64,000 nt of DNA from the NCBI RefSeq assembly GCF_036324505.1, contig NC_086370.1, forward strand, positions 2,929,953 through 2,993,952, given 5' to 3'. The translations under genes and the position numbers were made by a program. Shown here one piece after another: positions 11,682 through 25,910 of the stretch. This stretch comes from Eleginops maclovinus (lineage: Eukaryota > Chordata > Actinopteri > Perciformes > Eleginopidae). Numbering within the stretch: the stretch's first letter is position 1; the number at the start of each line of letters is the position of its first letter. The notes under the pieces are model-generated. The model was not told the origin of the DNA. It did not search any database and worked only from the letters and a program-made list of their open reading frames with translations.

Positions 11682-12745
11682 TGATTAGATTAGATTTATT
11701 GTCCCCAGGGGGAAATTCCTTTTCATATCATTGCACATGAACACAAAATACATAAAAACAATAACAACACAACAATAGTAGTTTTTGTTGTGAAAGAAAA
11801 ACAACACATAGCGACACACGGCAGTTGCACTCAATGAGGCCTGTTATTGAATGCATCAGAGGCTGCAGGAATCAAGATTTTTCCAAAGCGAGCCCTTCTT
11901 CATTTCAGTGTTCTGTACCTACGCCCTGATGGTAGCGGGGCGAGGTACTGAGGGAGTGGCTGTGTGATGTCCAGTTCTATTGTGGTTGCGATGCGTAAGA
12001 TGGCCCTTTGGTTAAGGGAGTCCAGTTATCCTGGCAGCAGTGTTGGTGCATGTGAGTTTGGTCCGGTTGGTGACAGTGAGCATATTGAGAAAGCAGTACA
12101 CGAGGATGGGTTGGATAATGCTTTGGTTGTCCTTACACCATTTGGTGAAGTGTGTGATGGTGTTGGGGTAATCCAGGATGGAGTGGTTGTCTGTGAGCAG
12201 GGCAACAATGGCTGTCCTCCGAATACTGGAGGCTGGTGGTTGTGGGTTGTGTAGAGTGTGTACAGGAATGGGCTCAGCACACAACCCTTTGGTGCTCCGG
12301 TGTTGATGGTGGGTGCAGGTGATATTGTTTTGCCCTCTCGCACAGTTTGCAGTCTGTCGCTGAGGAAGTGTTGCAGGAGATAAATCAGACGGGTGGGAAT
12401 GTTAAAGTTGTGCAGTTTCTGGATCATCAGGTACCTTTGGATTGTATGTAACGCAGAGGTGAAGTCCACACAGAGGATCCTGGCGAAGGTCCCCGGGGAG
12501 TCCAGGTGCTGGAGGAGGTGCAGCAGGCAGGCCACAGCGTCCTCTGTGCCCCTCCTGGCTTTGTAGGCAAATTGAAAGGAGTCCGGTTGAGGGGTGACAA
12601 CTGGGGGAAGGACGATGAGCAACAGTTTCTCCATGCACTTCATGATTACGAAGTGAAGGCAACAGGATGGTAATGGTTGAGTTCTTTGGGCCGGGGTTTA
12701 TTGGGAGGGACAGTGAATATTGGATTCAAACTGATTTTGTTGAAA
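11682..12745 (-). mobile_element. LINE (Rex1/L2-like) 3' half, decayed
   Basis: On the minus strand, starting at about 12745, the order is KPRPKELNHYHPVAFTS, DSFQFAYKARRGTEDAVA, a DF-SA-x-x-TIQ segment and GAPKGCVLSPFLYTLYT. These are the usual reverse-transcriptase blocks of Rex1/L2-type LINEs. A frameshift lies just after the last block (about 12240). The C-terminal LPSGRRYR-like piece lies near 11930. The element ends at the tail TCTAATCTAATC (plus-strand 11682-11695). It is 5'-truncated and contains stops, so it is inactive. Confidence 0.85.
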
Positions 12746-13975
12746 AAACCTTGCTCTTTGTGAATGCTAATGTTGCTACATGTCTGCTGAGGAAGCAACT
12801 TATGCAGAATGAATATTTTTGTCTTTACCTCTTGCCCACTGCCCCGAACGGCCCAAACTTGCATTTAAATAGCAAATTTGAACTTGCAATATGCTTAGGT
12901 TTTTATTGCTTAATCATCGTTTGTGGTTGTTTAAACCAGACTTAAAAACCAAGAATTCTAAGCTATGTTCTATGTGATAACAGCTGTGAACACATACATA
13001 CAGTACTGTACATACACAGTCACAACTACACACATACACTCATCCATAGACGTAGAGACCATCTGCTTGAGCCGTCCTTTCTGAGCCAAGGTCGCTGTAA
13101 CATCTGTCTCCAACAGAATGACTCAAGCATGTCCGGTCTGCTCTCATCTTCATCTCCATCCTAATGCAATCCCGTTCATTGTGTCTTCTTGAATCCGCAC
13201 TCCAACAATGCAGATCACTGATTTATCAGAGGGAATCATCACCAATGATACATGTGAGATCTTTCCCTAACCCCACCATTTTCAATAGCCAAGGTACCAG
13301 CAAAAGCAACCAACATTTTTGGGTTATTTCAAACTCAAATTTATTTTAAAAAATACTGTAGACTACTACTGTACCAAACTAGCTGTACTTTTTGCAGTAC
13401 AATTGACGAAGGCCAGACGTTCCTCTGTTTGGTAAAAGTTACTTTTAACTGCAGTTTAAAGTGTAGTGTAAGTTCTGACAGACAGCCAATGAGGGGGTTC
13501 TGTCCACAAAATCAAATAGAGGAAAGTACCTGAAACTTAGTGAGTTGAGTCAAGCCACACAGTTTCAGGCAGCAACTACAGGTATTTTATTTTCTTGTAA
13601 AAATCGATTTTGCTTGCAGAGTAAGACTTTAGCCACAGCAGATTTATAATTTATAATATATTTACAATAAAAAAGTAATGTAACCTGATTACTTTCAGTT
13701 ACTTTTGGATTACATCAATTTAAAATTCCCTGCCAATAAACAATTTAAAATAAATATCAATAAGATGTTTTGTACTTGTAAGACAACAGAACAAGGTGAC
13801 CTTAGAAAAGAAGAAACAGTCAAATGTATAATATATTTACAAATCCTGTTTTAGTTATACAGTACACAGAAATTAAAACCAAACTTTGATTTTGGTTGAT
13901 GAAGTCAGGTCTTTACCTACTGCATTTCAATGAAAATATTGACTAAAATGGACTAGATGAAACTCCAGGCAGTGC
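12746..13975. other. Spacer, nothing recognised
   Basis: AT-rich DNA with short ACATACA runs around 12990-13040. No supported exon, RNA gene or element ends. Confidence 0.45.
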
Positions 13976-13977
13976 AT

Positions 13978-14105
13978 CCAGGCTGGCGGCGCATGTATGG
14001 GGCTAGGTCCCCAAGCGGAGGACAGGGCTTTGAATCTGGCTTGGGACCATTTGCCCCATGTCATCCCCTCAGTCCCCCCATTTCAGCTCTGTCTCTACAA
14101 AATGT
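13978..14105 (+). mobile_element. tRNA-derived SINE, decayed
   Basis: The order GGCGGCGCATGTATGGGGCTAGG, AGGGCTTTGAATCTGGCTTGGG, CCCCATGTCATCCCC and CAGCTCTGTCTCTACAA matches a common fish SINE layout: tRNA head with a B-box-like segment, then a pyrimidine-rich body ending in 'gtctctaca'. The A box is poor. The family call is from memory. Confidence 0.6.
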
Positions 14106-14426
14106 GATATTATAATTCTGTTAGTAATCCCCAATTTTTAGAAATGTACTGGTAATCACGCTGCATCTTTTTGTAATGTAACTGTAAGGGAACCTTTTTA
14201 TTGTATCCTGATTACCTAATCCATTACAAGTACTCTGTTCTTACCCCGCAAGATGTAGGCAGATTTGAACTCCTGAATGCATGAATTACATTTGATGAAT
14301 CAACACTGATCTCAGTTATTCAAATTGAATAAATAATTAATTAAAACCATAATCAACCTCTAAGCATGTAGTGATAGCAGTTAAGGCAAGGGTTAAGAGT
14401 ATTCAGGAATGCTCACATAACCAGTT

Positions 14427-14561
<135 letters not shown>

Positions 14562-14733
14562 GCGGGGTCACATGCTGCTGCTCCGGGCTGCTGTATTTAC
14601 CAACATGAGGAGGCGGAGGTCAGCGTAGTGTAGCTCCACCATGGGAGCCTCTGACAGCCAGCAGCAGATACGCACTGCTCAGAGAGGGACTGCTCTGTAG
14701 CCAGGATGGTTGCTGTCACGCTGATGTACGGGG
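14562..14733 (+). promoter_or_regulatory. Possible non-coding first exon, maybe of rasgrp3
   Basis: This block is less AT-rich than its surroundings and ends in TACGGG followed by GTAAGAT, a good splice donor. It contains a short frame from ATG at about 14641 to a TAG, which would be an upstream ORF if transcribed. The next plus-strand coding exon is rasgrp3 exon 1 at 26495, about 11.7 kb away, so a 5' UTR exon of that gene is a reasonable guess. No promoter motif settles it; it could also be chance. Confidence 0.3.
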
Positions 14734-14910
14734 GTAAGATTTAACTGCTAGTTTTATAACAAATACTCTTCTGTGACAGCGAGAACATTTCTGGGCTGGT
14801 TGTTGCCAAATGACTAAATTTGACCAAATTTACAGATTAGAAGTTTTTCTGCTCAGCTTTAGAACTTCAGTTTTTTGTGTAATCCAGGCTGTCAGTGATG
14901 GGATGAAGCA

Positions 14911-17680
<2,770 letters not shown>

Positions 17681-17897
17681 TTAAAGAGGCCATATTCTGC
17701 TTTTAGGGGGTTTCCTGAACCTTGTGTCATAGGTTTTTGTGGATGTAAATGGCTAACATGCCTGTGTTCCCTCCAGAGGGAGATTCTCTCCAACACACTC
17801 CCCCCCACAGCCTAAGACGCCTCTTTTGGACTACTTTGTCCATCATCATAGTGACATCACTATGCAACATTCAAGCTTCTATTGGCTGAAACCCAAA

Positions 17898-18562
17898 CAG
17901 AGCTGGGAGAAGTACTCAGATCTTGTTCTTAAGTAATAGTAGAAGTACTCAGATGTTGTACTTTAGTAAAAGTAGAAGTACTCAGATCTTGTACTTTAGT
18001 AAAAGTAGAAGTACTCAGATGTTGTACTTTAGTAAAAGTAGAAGTACTCAATGTTGTACTTTAGTAAAAGTAGAAGTACTCAGATCTTGTTCTTGAGTAA
18101 AAGTAGAAGTACCAGAGTGTAGGAATACTCTGTTACAGTAAAAGTATTCTAAATGTTCCTCCAGTGAAAGTAGAAAGTACTCTCATCTAAATGTACTTAA
18201 AGTAGCGACAGTAGAAGTAGTCATTGTCTGATTGGTCCATTTCAGAATAATATCTCTGATATGTTTTATAATGATTGATCATTAAAGTGTTCTCAGAGCT
18301 GGTAAAGGTGCAGCTAGTTTGAATGGCTCTGTATACTGCAGGGTAGCTGCTGAATTTACTCCAGGTGAACTAAAGTCTGATTTAAGGGTAGATTAACTAA
18401 AGGGATTACATACATGTAGTGGAGTACAAGTACACAATTTACCTCTGAATTGTATTGGAGTAGAAGTACAAAGTAGTATAACATGGAAATACTCAAGTAA
18501 AGTACAAGTATTTCAAAATTGTACTTAAGTACAGAACTTAAGTAATTGTACTTCTGCCTCTG
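17898..18562. mobile_element. hAT-like MITE with internal minisatellite
   Basis: The left end is CAGAGCTGGGAGAAGTACTC and the right end, reverse complemented, is CAGAGGCAGAAGTACAATTA, giving short imperfect inverted ends. The flanking 8-mers AACCCAAA (17890-17897) and CACCCCAA (18563-18570) match at six of eight bases, consistent with an old 8-bp hAT target duplication. The left part is a tandem array of a 33-bp unit. A fragment of the same family lies near 28055-28165. Confidence 0.7.
17910..18118. repeat. 33-bp minisatellite
   Basis: About six head-to-tail copies of a unit built on AAGTACTCAGATSTTG and TACTTTAGTAAAAGTAG. Copies differ mainly at the C/G in GATCTTG versus GATGTTG, and one unit is a base or more shorter. 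It lies inside the hAT-like MITE. Confidence 0.9.
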
Positions 18563-18806
18563 CACCCCAACACAATGTACATTATAGGAGGGACTTCTGT
18601 AGTTGGTTGACCAATCACAACAGAGCCAGCCAGCTGACCAATCAGAGCAGACTGGGCTTCAGACAGAGGGCGTAAAGAGGAGCTGCAGCACAGGCAGTAT
18701 GAGAAACATAAAGAGCTTTTTAAACATTAAAGCATGGAGACATGTCACAGTAGAGACATTAAATATAATTATGAAACCTGAACTTAAGCATAATAGGTCC
18801 CTTTAA

Positions 18807-20071
18807 GACATGTTTTTGCAAGGTTATCTTTTTTATTTTATTATTAGCATCTGACCTTTTGTAATCTATTTCACAGTAGCCCTTTAACACTGAGTTAGCA
18901 ATTTCCCATGGTGGGACTGTGGACCTGAAGTCAGCATTAAAGTGAATGTATCTATTGTTGAGATGGAATTTGTCTCAAGCAAGCCAAGCTGCAGCCAAAC
19001 AAACTTCCTGCAGGGTTGGTAACACTGTCATTTCTCTAATCTTATCTTAGGCCAAGTCAACATGTACACTAGTATTTTTTAACAGGGTTTTTCTTGGAAA
19101 CATTTGCTTTCCAAAGGAATTTTTAATTTGTTTTGAAACGGTGCACTAATTATGCTTTTGCACTGCTTCTGTGTATGGCACACTGTTGATCCTACAGAGA
19201 ATTACCACACACTCTGCAGGTCTTGCTGGAGTCATTTAATTGTCTTACAGATCATTTTTGTGGTTTCATGGCCTGGATGGACGGTGTTTCCATGATGTTG
19301 AATTTTGAAGATTCTGGTCTGCCTAGCGAATTCAACATAGCTACTATAGTTCATGTAGCTTTTCATAGGAACAGCTTTCATTCATGGGGAAGCAAGCAGG
19401 ACAACTCCAAATAAGATATCATGTTATTCTGTTCATGCTGGATATGTAAATGAGCAACGGTTTGCCAACATGTTTGCCATAAAATGATACAGTACAATAA
19501 TCTATACAGTTTGTGTTTACGGCTTGTTTTGACGGCTAGTTCCATATAAAGAACCTGAAAGTTATTCACCTACTCAGACATTTACAAATCCTAAACATAG
19601 TGCCTTTCTTAACTACAAGAGCTACTAGACGTAACAAAAACCTTAGCGTCACACTGGGAAGATATAATATATTTATATAGAACAAAACCAAAGGAAGGCA
19701 TCTTTTCTGCAAGATAAGACACTTACATAACAATACTGCAACATCCTGAGCGGTTACAACAACAGTACAGTTACAGACAAGTTTATAAATAAATTAGATT
19801 ACATTTCAGTGATATTAGTTCTGCAATCAGCAGAAGCAAAATGAATCACTAAATTGAAGAAGTCCATTTTCAGATCTTAGAAAACAAGGGGTAATTAAGA
19901 TTTACAGGATACAAAAGGACCCTGACAAATCCCAAATCCCCCCTTTGACATGGAAGCAAGTGGTTTGTCCCAATTTGGAGCCATTGGCTGCTTGCAGTAT
20001 TTCTGAGTCCTCAGTCCTCAGCCACGGCTTTTGCTGAACCACGAAGTAACCTCCCCAACGACCACGGTCAC
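18807..20071. other. Spacer, nothing recognised
   Basis: AT-rich sequence without supported exons, RNA genes or repeat ends. Confidence 0.4.
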
Positions 20072-21479
20072 TTAAAGTGCAACTGAAATGAATTTTCATC
20101 TATCATTCAAATGAAATTTTGACTTTTTCTTAAACCATCAATCCAACTTGAACTAAATTTTCCGGGCATAACTTGTTAAAACGGCCATTTAAAAGTGTGA
20201 ATTATGTGGCCTTGGGTGCGAAATTGGCCATGTGACCGTGACGTCATAGGGTTGACTCCCTTATTTGCTGGTATGGCTGGCTGCGAAAACAACATACATT
20301 TGATGGACCTATATCTCATCAAGGAACCAAAATTCTGATACAAACATCAGCAGGTCGAAAGAACACACCTCTAACATTATGTGGAAAAACTTTCGTTGAA
20401 TTTAAGCCACACAAATCGATTTAATATCTATATTGTAGAGGCTCTCTGCACCTCCCGTAGGCTATGGGTAGGCTAATGGAAATGAAAGAAAGTTACCATT
20501 TTCGGCACAGGATCGGCGGGCACAAAACAGCCATCGCTTCTACTACACGCTTATTATTATTAAGATGTTATCAATCAAATGACACAATAGTGTATGTTTG
20601 CTGTGGTAAACTGGAAAAGATTTGAACATGCCGGTTTCGCAGGTATGGCATTCTGCTGCGCTGTCTTTGACACGTTGAAACCTAACGAAGTGGCACTTTG
20701 AAATCCAGCCACTTAAAAAAAACTTGTGTGATAATAACATGGTTTTAATGTAAGCTTAATAAACAATGGCGTTATCCCCATTATTATGCCGAAATGTATC
20801 GATCAACCAGCTACATCTACCTTAGTTCATTTTGTTTATGGCAACGGTTGACAAGGAAGATGCTTTGCTTTGACGCAGGCTCAAGAGTATTTTCTCAGAA
20901 GCGAACAGTAAGCGAACACTATTATATGTATATTAAAAAAACAAGTCCAGTAATGTCAGATCTGGAAATTTCCGAAATAAGTGAAAGGAGCGAGACAGAT
21001 AGTTCTAGTAGGCCTACAGATACAGATGGTGAGTCTGTGGAGTCGGACTATGTTGGTGCCTACCAGGATGAGCCGTTAGCCCTACCGGGCGAAAACGGAA
21101 AACAGTTCCAGTATTTTTTTGTTTCGGAAACATGTGCAGAGAGATGCCTTCAGCGAAGCTGCTATTTTTGCAACTAACACCATTTGGCCCTCCAGCAACA
21201 CAATATTTTCCACTGTGCTTTGATGTCTTAGCCATAGACGCCGCCATTACAGTTAGACTACTACAACTTCTGTGTCAACCCTATGACGTCACGCATAAAA
21301 AAATGAATTCGCACAAAAAGACAAAATGTGGCTCCTTTTGAGCCCGTTTTAACATGACTTCCCGGATAAATTATTATCCAGACAATATCTCATTTTAATC
21401 GCAAGGCTTAGAACCTTTAGAATCAGCACCCAAAACTGTGAAATTCCAACAATTAAAATTCGTTTCATAAGTCCTTTAA
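20072..21479 (-). mobile_element. Kolobok-like DNA transposon remnant with THAP
   Basis: Both ends are TTAA followed by long imperfect inverted repeats of about 185-190 bp. Left blocks CCGGGCATAACTTGTTAAAA and GTGACGTCATAGGGTTGAC (20238-20256) pair with right blocks TTTTAACATGACTTCCCGG and GTCAACCCTATGACGTCAC (21274-21292). On the minus strand just inside the right arm, an ATG at 21247 opens a frame with a C-x-x-x-x-x-x-x-C spacing and an ISLHMFPK segment, as at the start of a THAP zinc finger. A second minus-strand piece (about 20705-20615) resembles the rest of a THAP: a Trp, then FQRVKDSAAEC, then GMFKSFP. Its last zinc-binding His appears lost. TTAA targets plus a THAP domain are features of the Kolobok superfamily. 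No transposase catalytic core is visible, so this is a deletion derivative. Confidence 0.65.
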
Positions 21480-22560
21480 AGAAAAAGAATGTAATTTGTT
21501 CAAACAAACGCTTGTGTCAGGTTACAAGCAAATAAAGGGTAAACTATTTATTTGTTTGTAACCTGACTTTGTTTAGTTCATTTTCATACATTATAGCAAA
21601 GTGAATTGTTGGCATGTTTTCTGCAACTGGACTGAAGCAAAACTACTGGAGGGGGGTTGGGGTGCAGTATAATTGTTTGGCCATCACACAAGTGTCACAG
21701 AAAACACTGATGTCTTTCTTGCCTCAACAAGGTGATGGCAGCTTATTAAACACTGAGCCATAAACAAGGTCCAAACCACAGGAGCTCCCACAATGCACCG
21801 CTAATCCTCCTTCAGCTGCCTGAATAATGTGGTTGGGTGCTGATATAAATATTCCAAGCAGCAAAACCAACCACAGGATACGGATAAGTGTAAGATGTCG
21901 TATTATTCTAGACTGTACCATCACTGACTCATCTAAAACCCATAATGTATTTTCCAAAGAGCTGAATCCAACATGTTGCATTCGTAGACAGAAATACAAT
22001 CTGTAGGCCTACCTGAAACTTGCTGCCTCCTCTGAACTATATACTCTGTGACCGTAACGTTTCACTCTGTTAAAGGTTTTTCAATAAATCTGGGTCCTTC
22101 CCCGGCTGACTCACATCCAAACATTTGCAAGTTATAGAAGACATGTTACGCATACAATATCAGTTGAAAGTAATACAAATTCATATTGAAATTAAAATAT
22201 TTTAGTTTTGTCATCTTTGAAAATACAATGACTATAAATCATTTAACATTTTATAACTTTATTTGGATGCATATGTCTGTCATTCAATATTTTCTTAACT
22301 TTTTTTGAGCCAGGATTAAAATGCCTTGTCTCGATGAACAGTCGATGTTAAAGGAAGTCTTGCGTTTCACATTTGTCCCTGTAAGAAATGGGTACAGTTA
22401 CTTACAATGATACGGAAATGGGGCCGTGTGGCGTTCAAGGAAATACTGTATCTTAATGTGGGTTACCATACAGTTCTACATCGAGATTCTAGAAATGTGT
22501 GTTATTGATATTGTGAGATTTTATTTTTACATACAGACTTTTTGCTGACACCTTTTCTTT
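21480..22560. other. Spacer, nothing recognised
   Basis: A pair of related words (GGTTACAAGCAAATAAA at about 21519 and TATTTGTTTGTAACCTGAC at about 21547) forms a short palindrome-like structure. I saw no gene or element. Confidence 0.4.
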
Positions 22561-22569
22561 TGTTAATTG

Positions 22570-22745
22570 GTTTTTAGCTGATACTTTTATCCATAGCAAC
22601 TTACATTCAGTCAATATCATAGACGTGCCGCCTATGTGAGGAATTTGGGGTCAAGTATCTTGCCCGAGGGCACTTCCACATGTTGACTGCAGGGAGTGGG
22701 ATTGAAACGGGAAGTGCTCTAACCCCCTGAGCCCAATGCCTCCGT
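22570..22745. repeat. Dispersed fish repeat, copy 1
   Basis: It starts GATACTTTTATCCATAGCAACTTAC and continues with GGGGTCAAGTATCTTGCCCGAGGGCAC, GTTGACTGCAGG and GGGATTGAAACGGGAAGTGCTC. The same order appears at 44405-44595. The words 'cttttatccaaagcgacttac' and 'cttgcccagggacac' are widespread in fish repeats; the element class is not clear to me. Confidence 0.6.
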
Positions 22746-23749
22746 GTTTGCTCTCATTGGGATAGTTAGCCCCGTGCCTGCTAAATGCTAAACTCAACAT
22801 GCTAACACAATGTTAGTTGTATGACATGTAACTCAGTTTAGCATGTCAGCATGCTAACATGTGTGAACACATGCTACTGTAGACTGCATGTGATACAACT
22901 CAACCTATGTTTCAGAATGCACTAACCCCCTTTATACATTGTCCCAAACAGCTGGATCTTTTCATCACATAGGGACTCAAACCCTCAACTTTCTACTATA
23001 TGATACCATATAGCCTAGCGTGTCGCTGTGTTGCCCAAGTACAGTGCATGGCTGTGGATTATTGCTCTAGCCTATTTCTTAATAAGAAAAATAAAGCACC
23101 ATTTGAATGAGAATACATACTGCATATCTACAGCTTGTTAGAATCATTTGTTCTTTCAATCAATCTGTCCCTCACAGCTTAAGGTAAGAGGAAGTCAAAT
23201 GTAAAAGTCTTGTTTCTGGCTGAGGCAGGCAGAGAAAAAGCTCTCTCAACCCTAGTGAATGCCCCCTGCCCAGCCCCAAACAGCACACTGACAGAGTTAA
23301 ATACTATAGCTGAACCCATTTGAGGATTTAGCCGCTTAAGGGCCTGGACACAGCTGGTGGAGAACCAAACAGAGCTCAGAGTGAAAATTGTAATTTGTCT
23401 GGGTTTGAGAAACGTGTCTGCTCGATTTTTGCAAATGAAAAAATTCAATTAATGTTGCTTTAAACTTCAATTGGACCGGGAATTATGAATAGTTTCCTAT
23501 ATGATTTGGACATGGGTGCTTCATGGTGGTTAGACAAGAAAGTTCCATTGGTGTAGTGATGTTAAAATGTCTGTTTTTCAGTATAACTCTCATTGTTGTG
23601 GTGACAAATATCCATGGCATTTGTTCAAATGTCATAAATGTTTATTGAAGCGTTTCTGTCAAGGGTACAAATATTATTTAAATTTGAACAATATATTGTA
23701 CGGCAATATAAAAAAAAAACATGTCTGTGAAGTGTTTTGCTCAAAATAC
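22746..23749. other. Spacer, nothing recognised
   Basis: There are several GCATGCTAACATG-type short palindromes at 22790-22870. No gene can be supported. Confidence 0.4.
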
Positions 23750-24293
23750 CAAACAGATCCCCCATTGTAGCATGCCTCATCCCCCTCTATTTCAGCCTTG
23801 TTCCTGAAGTGCTGATTCTGTGTACTATACTTAAATTTGAGCTGAGCTGAAGCTGGCCACGCCCCTTTGGAGCGCATGTATGACCCCCCTCTGAAGAGAG
23901 AAGTTTCTAATGGAGAAACTCAGCCAATCGCTGCCGTGATTAAACCCCATATTATGTTCCAAACCACATCCAGCATTATTTCTGCTGAACACACACACAG
24001 AGGTGCTGCGGAGGGGGATTCAGCTCGACTGTATATGGGGGACGATAGGTTGGGACGTGTCACGTGGGCGGGACGTTGCCAGGAGTTCAATGTAAAGTCA
24101 GCCCACATTTCCGTTATGACGTCATAACCGAAGCAAATCTGGATCAGCTCGTTTGTAACCCCATTTTTAGAGATGTGGGTAAGGAGGAAAGAGAGAGGGT
24201 TGTATTTTCTGACACTTTGTGAGTCTCCTTACACACCAGGGACACATAGAAAAGACATCAAAAAGTGAATTTTGCATAAAAGGGGACCTTTAA
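23750..24293. mobile_element. TTAA-type MITE, left end degraded
   Basis: The right end (AAAAGGGGACCTTTAA, to 24293) matches the TTAAAGGTCCCC-type terminus of fish TTAA MITEs. The body has CAGCCAATCGCTGCC, GGGCGGGACGTTGCC and TTATGACGTCATAACC-like words. The left end is not recognisable, so the start is approximate. There is no coding capacity. Confidence 0.5.
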
Positions 24294-24469
24294 AAACATA
24301 TAATCAAACATAACCATCATCATTTTGAAAATAAAATGTCATGTTATGGGTCACAGCCTGAAGAAAAGGCAAAAAAGAAAGAAAGAAAGATGTCATAAGG
24401 GGACCTTAAGAGATGATGTTCCTCATCCATAGTTTTGACATGTTTTGGTTTTAAAACTCGATTTCGTCA
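24294..24469. other. Short spacer
   Basis: Contains a small GAAA run near 24375-24390 and nothing else recognised. Confidence 0.4.
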
Positions 24470-24905
24470 GTGTTGGGGAAACAGGACCCAAGTGCAGTAA
24501 ATCAAGTGGAAGCAGGTAAGGGTCAAAAACAAAAAGCGAGCTTTATTCAACAGCTGTTGACGAAAACACGAAGCAAGGGGAACACAGGACATGAAAAACA
24601 CTTAGCTTCAGACATGAAGGGCGACAGGAACAGGCAGGTAACATGGACAAGATCAGGGAAGAAATGACGACGACCGAACACAGACAAAAGGGAAACAGGG
24701 ACTAAATACACATGAGACAAGAGAAAGCTGGAAGGGGGAGGAGAAACACAGGGGCAACAGGTGAACACAATGACGCAATCAGGCACAGGAGGGAAACGCA
24801 GACAGGAAGTGAAGCTTAACATGAAATAAGAGGGAATACATTTCAAAATAAAACACACAACACAAAGACATGACAGACACGAAACAAGGATCATGACAGA
24901 TTTGT
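24470..24905. repeat. Probable dispersed repeat, class unknown
   Basis: An A-rich, ACA-rich block running from GTTGGGGAAACAGGACCCAAG to ACAAGGATCATGACAG. Its composition differs sharply from its neighbours: purine-biased, few T. It resembles a repeat often seen in fish genomes, but I cannot assign it to an LTR, hAT or other class. The 133-codon minus-strand frame across it is a by-product of the strand bias. Confidence 0.35.
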
Positions 24906-25194
24906 GACATTGTGAGTATACATTTTCCAGTTTCAACCAAGCAATCACTAACTTTGCCCTGATGTTTCAGTGCAGTTAAACTGTGAGGCCCAGTTTAACT
25001 GCACTGCATCCACATGGCCTTTGGGGAACACATAATGTAAATATTGTCTGTATTTTGCGTCATCAATGACAGATAGTCTTGCATAACTTAAATTTTCATA
25101 TCTATTAAGCCCTTCAGTGTGACAGCAGACCAACACAAAGGACTGCATAAAATGTTGTGTTCCTGATGACAATCTTCCAAAGCAATAAAACATT

Positions 25195-25910
25195 GGGTCC
25201 CTTTGCCCAGCTGTTCGGTCTAACTTACAAAATCTTGGTGTGACATTTGATCAGGCCTTGCATTTTGATCAGCATCAAATCATCGACCCATACATGCTTT
25301 TTCCATCTAAGAAATATTGCAAAGGCTCTGGGCTGTTGAAATAATCATTCATGCTTTCATATCATCCTGGCTGGAGTATTGTAACTCCATTTTCGCCTGT
25401 CTCAGCTAGCCATCTCTGAACTGTCTACAAATGGTCCAGAATGCTGCTGCAGGGCTGTTAATCAGGTCCAGCAGGATGACTCACATCACACCCATTCATA
25501 GATCATTACATTGGCTCCCCATCTGGTTTAGAATACATTTTTTCGGACCAGGGCCTACTGCCTGTCCCAAGGTCTTAAAAAACTAAAGATGGCCGTGCCT
25601 TTGAGGTAGTGGCTCCAACTCTATGGAGCTCTCTCCCTACAGACATTGGATCTGCATTCTCTGTAGAAGCTCTTTAAATACAACTGAAGACCCATCTTTT
25701 TAAGTTGGCCTTTGTGTCTCCTTGAGATATGTGTTCTTTGTTTGTTTGTTTTGGGACTCTTTGTGGTCTGTGTTTTGTTTTTAATGTTACATTTTTATGA
25801 TATTCATGTTACTGTGGTCTTATTTTTAACTGTTCTTTTCCTTGTGAAGCACTTTGTGAATTGTATTTCTTTGAAAGGTGTTATACTAAATAAACAAATT
25901 ATTATTATGA
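25195..25910 (+). mobile_element. L2-type LINE 3' end, decayed
   Basis: On the plus strand, with frame changes, the order is NLGVTFDQALHFDQH, then HAFISSWLEYCNSIF, LNCLQMVQNAAAGLL and HITPIHRSLHWLPI. These are the C-terminal blocks of L2 reverse transcriptases. The 3' end has the usual L2 tail (CTTTGTGAATTGTATTTCTTTGAAAGGTG then AAATAAA). It contains stops and is not functional. Confidence 0.85.

Larger units (their letters stand above)
17681..18806. mobile_element. TTAA MITE carrying a nested MITE
   Basis: The left end is TTAAAGAGGCCATATTCTGC and the right end, reverse complemented, is TTAAAGGGACCTATTATGCT. Both start with TTAA. It is split by the hAT-like insertion at 17898-18562. Without that insert and its target duplication it is about 450 bp. 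A related copy without the insert lies at 39073-39401 on the other strand. No coding capacity was seen. The TTAA target fits piggyBac- or Kolobok-type mobilisation. Confidence 0.75.

Noticed and set aside
24547..24948. 133-codon minus-strand open frame
   Set aside because: It lies in a purine-biased repeat; composition bias rather than coding explains the absence of stops.
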